From NCBI RefSeq assembly GCF_001854805.1, contig NZ_MBLO01000241.1:1-40968 (forward strand): a stretch of DNA of 40,968 nt, written 5' to 3'. The stretch comes from Pseudofrankia coriaricola (lineage in GTDB: Bacteria; Actinomycetota; Actinomycetes; Frankiales; Frankiaceae). Below the pieces are notes generated by a model that was given only the letters and a program-made list of their open reading frames with translations, was not told where the DNA came from and did not search any database. Shown here piece after piece: positions 39,260-40,968 of this stretch. The position numbers and the translations under genes are program-made. Numbering within the stretch: the stretch's first letter is position 1; every line of letters starts with the position of its first letter.

Positions 39260-40968
39260 TCAGGCGGTTACCGGGCCTACTCCCTGGGATAGCTGGCCCA
39301 GGCGTTCGATGTTGGACTTGGTGGTGGCGTTGGAGCGCCCGACGTAGCCGGTCTCGGTCGTGATGGTCTGCGCGTGCTCCAGGTAGTAGCGCAGGTAGGC
39401 GACGGTGGCCGGGTCCTTCAGCGCGTCGACGCGGGCGTAGACGAACAGCGGCTTGCACAGCGGCACGTAGGCGCCGCTGCCCGCGGTGATGGCGTTCGGC
39501 GGCTGGCAGCCCTCCCCGCCGTTGACGAGCACACCGCGCAGCTTGGAGCCCAGCTGGTTGTACGTCGGGAAGTCGAGGTAGCCGATGGCGTCCCGGTCGT
39601 TCTGCACGGCCTGCGCGACGCCGGCCAGGTCGGTCGTCGTGTAGGGCCGGGACTTGGAGCTCTCGCCGCTGATGCTGGCGTTGAACACCTGGGCCTGCAC
39701 ACTGTCGGGCTTCGGGCCGACGAAGTTGATCGGCTCGTCCGGGTACGACTTGTCGATCTGGTTCCAGCGGGTGACGGTCGAGCCGGCTCCCCAGATCTGC
39801 TTGAGCTGGTCGAGGTTCATGCAGCCCAGCCAGGTGTTGGCCGGGTTCACCACGATCGGCAGGGTGTGGTGCGCGATCTCGAACCCGACCACCTCGTCCT
39901 TACAGCTTGGATTCGGCGCGAACTTCGGGTCCAGCTCGTAGGACGTGCCGGCGATGGCGACCTGGCCGTTGCACAGCTTGGTGAACGCCTGGGTCGTGTC
40001 GGTGACCTGCGGGTCGAAGGCGACCGTCACCTTGGACTCGGTCTGGCGGAACTCCTGGAACGCGCGCTCACTGATCGGCGCGACCTCGTTCGAGTCGGCC
40101 ACCCGGACCAGGTTGCGGGTCACGACCGGCGGTGTCGACGCGGCCGCCGTGGCCGGCTGCGACGACGGCTGGCTGGACGGCTGCGCGGTGATGGTCGGGC
40201 CGGAGCTGTCCGAGCTGGTCAGCGTGAGCCCGAGCGCGGTACCACCGGCGATGAACAGCACCGCCGCGATGATGGCCGCGATTCCGCCCTTGGTGCGCAG
40301 CGAGGCCAGCACGCCCGAGCGGCGTGGCGACCGGCCCCCCGGCCGTTGCGAGGCGTGCCCGCCCGGGGGCCGACCGGCCCCGCCTACGCCGCTGGCCCCG
40401 CCGTGCACGACAGTGCGCGCCCCCGAGCCCGGCCCGGTGCCCCAGGAGACGAGGCCCTGCTGGTCCTGCTGGCTGGCGCCGGAGGCCGCCGCGCCGGCCG
40501 CGCCCGCGCCCGCACCCGCGGCGGTGGCGGTGGCGGTGCTCGCGGTGCTCGCGGTGGTCGCCGGGTAGGCGTCGTAGGCGGCGGTGAGGCGCGCCGTCGA
40601 GTCCGGGTCCCACCCGGCGCCGGCGGCCGCCGCGGCGGCCCCAGGCGCAACGTAGGTCGTGCCGGCCGGCGGCATCGACAGCCCGGGGAAGGACGACAGC
40701 TCCGGCGGCTCCATCGTCGACGGGCCGATCAGCGCCGTCGCGCCGCCGGCGACCGGCTCCGCCTGCTCCGCGAGCCCGGCGGCCAGCAACGCGGCCCCGA
40801 CCGCGAGGTCCTCGGCCGGCCGGTGCTCGAAGCGCCTCGCGCCGGGCAGCGCGGCCCGCACCAGCCGGTCGACCAGCGGCATCCGCGCCACGCCGCCGTA
40901 GAGCAGCACCGCCGACAGCGACTCGGCGGACGCCGGCACCGAGCGCACCGTGCGGACCAGCGCCCGCA
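39260..40968 (-). CDS. Hsp70-like ATPase end fused to membrane span and PstS-like binding domain (5' end outside window)
   Basis: The frame is open from the right edge to the stop at 39260, so the start lies beyond 40968. The first visible part (RALVRTVRSVPASAESLSAV, then LLYGGVARMPLVDRLVRAAL and PAEDLAVGAALLAAGL) matches the end of an Hsp70 nucleotide-binding domain (the vlLvGGsSRiPlV and dPdxAVAlGAA pattern). About 130 low-complexity residues follow, then one membrane helix (IAAIIAAVLFIAGGTALGL, about 40228-40290) and an SSQPSSQPAT-type linker. The rest is a PBP-like domain (LDQLKQIWGAGSTVTRWNQI, YLDFPTYNQLG, PLCKPLFVYARVDALKD) like that of PstS. By orientation the ATPase part is cytoplasmic and the binding domain outside. 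It precedes the DUF5990-type gene by 20 bp. An N-terminal GTG at 40948 is rejected because the Hsp70 pattern already runs before it. Confidence 0.8.
   Translation of the reverse strand, partial: RALVRTVRSVPASAESLSAVLLYGGVARMPLVDRLVRAALPGARRFEHRPAEDLAVGAALLAAGLAEQAEPVAGGATALIGPSTMEPPELSSFPGLSMPPAGTTYVAPGAAAAAAGAGWDPDSTARLTAAYDAYPATTASTASTATATAAGAGAGAAGAAASGASQQDQQGLVSWGTGPGSGARTVVHGGASGVGGAGRPPGGHASQRPGGRSPRRSGVLASLRTKGGIAAIIAAVLFIAGGTALGLTLTSSDSSGPTITAQPSSQPSSQPATAAASTPPVVTRNLVRVADSNEVAPISERAFQEFRQTESKVTVAFDPQVTDTTQAFTKLCNGQVAIAGTSYELDPKFAPNPSCKDEVVGFEIAHHTLPIVVNPANTWLGCMNLDQLKQIWGAGSTVTRWNQIDKSYPDEPINFVGPKPDSVQAQVFNASISGESSKSRPYTTTDLAGVAQAVQNDRDAIGYLDFPTYNQLGSKLRGVLVNGGEGCQPPNAITAGSGAYVPLCKPLFVYARVDALKDPATVAYLRYYLEHAQTITTETGYVGRSNATTKSNIERLGQLSQGVGPVTA

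Overview
The window is very GC-rich (clearly above 70%), uses many GTG and some TTG starts, and packs genes with ATGA, GTGA or TGATG overlaps. It carries an actinobacterial PimB-like mannosyltransferase, an adenosylcobalamin-dependent mutAB-meaB locus, NarL-type two-component genes and a SARP-like regulator. This points to a large-genome actinomycete. A Frankia or Pseudofrankia relative is my guess from style and gene content, not something the sequence proves. I saw no rRNA, tRNA, CRISPR array, transposase or origin.

Layout. (1) 1-6140: a leftward cluster encodes a molybdenum hydroxylase (Mo subunit, FAD subunit, 2Fe-2S subunit), a VOC-fold protein and a gamma-glutamyltransferase-like protein cut by the window edge. 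A divergent GntR/FCD regulator faces it, and a shared GGATAC/GTATCC motif recurs in both control regions. (2) 6393-9827: a PimB-like mannosyltransferase coupled to a multi-pass LPG-synthase/flippase-like protein, then a TauE/SafE-type permease. (3) 9852-13517: an aldehyde dehydrogenase with its DUF779 partner, divergent from a GAF-wHTH-BTAD-like regulator. Two strong dyads lie between them. (4) 13674-16241: a sulfite-oxidase-fold molybdoenzyme coupled to a flavin reductase, a small membrane protein and an O-methyltransferase.

(5) 16287-29532: a signalling block. A metallo-beta-lactamase-fold hydrolase and a cyclic-nucleotide-binding protein diverge from a response-regulator/cyclase fusion. 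An ABC exporter follows, with one ATPase and two tandemly duplicated FtsX-type permeases. A NarL-type histidine kinase is read directly after it, and a REC-only protein and a LuxR-type response regulator converge on the kinase. The REC part of the cyclase closely resembles that of the LuxR-type regulator, so one kinase may drive a DNA-binding output, a cyclic-nucleotide output and a REC-only branch. A cyclase, a possible receptor and a possible hydrolase would make a complete second-messenger circuit next to a transporter.

(6) 29722-38621: a phytoene-desaturase-like FAD oxidoreductase, a methyltransferase, the mutA-mutB-meaB methylmalonyl-CoA mutase locus, an SH3-like gene remnant and an RMT2/GAMT-like methyltransferase. 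(7) 38748-40968: a DUF5990-type protein and, running off the right edge, an unusual protein. It joins the end of an Hsp70-type ATPase fold to a single membrane span and an extracytoplasmic PstS-like binding domain.

Short in-frame or intergenic tandem repeats recur through the window (15 bp x5, 18 bp x3, 29 bp x3, 12 bp x3, 20 bp x3, 6 bp x6). The best candidates for something undescribed are the Hsp70-membrane-PstS chimera and the histidine kinase/REC-cyclase/CNB/MBL/ABC block.
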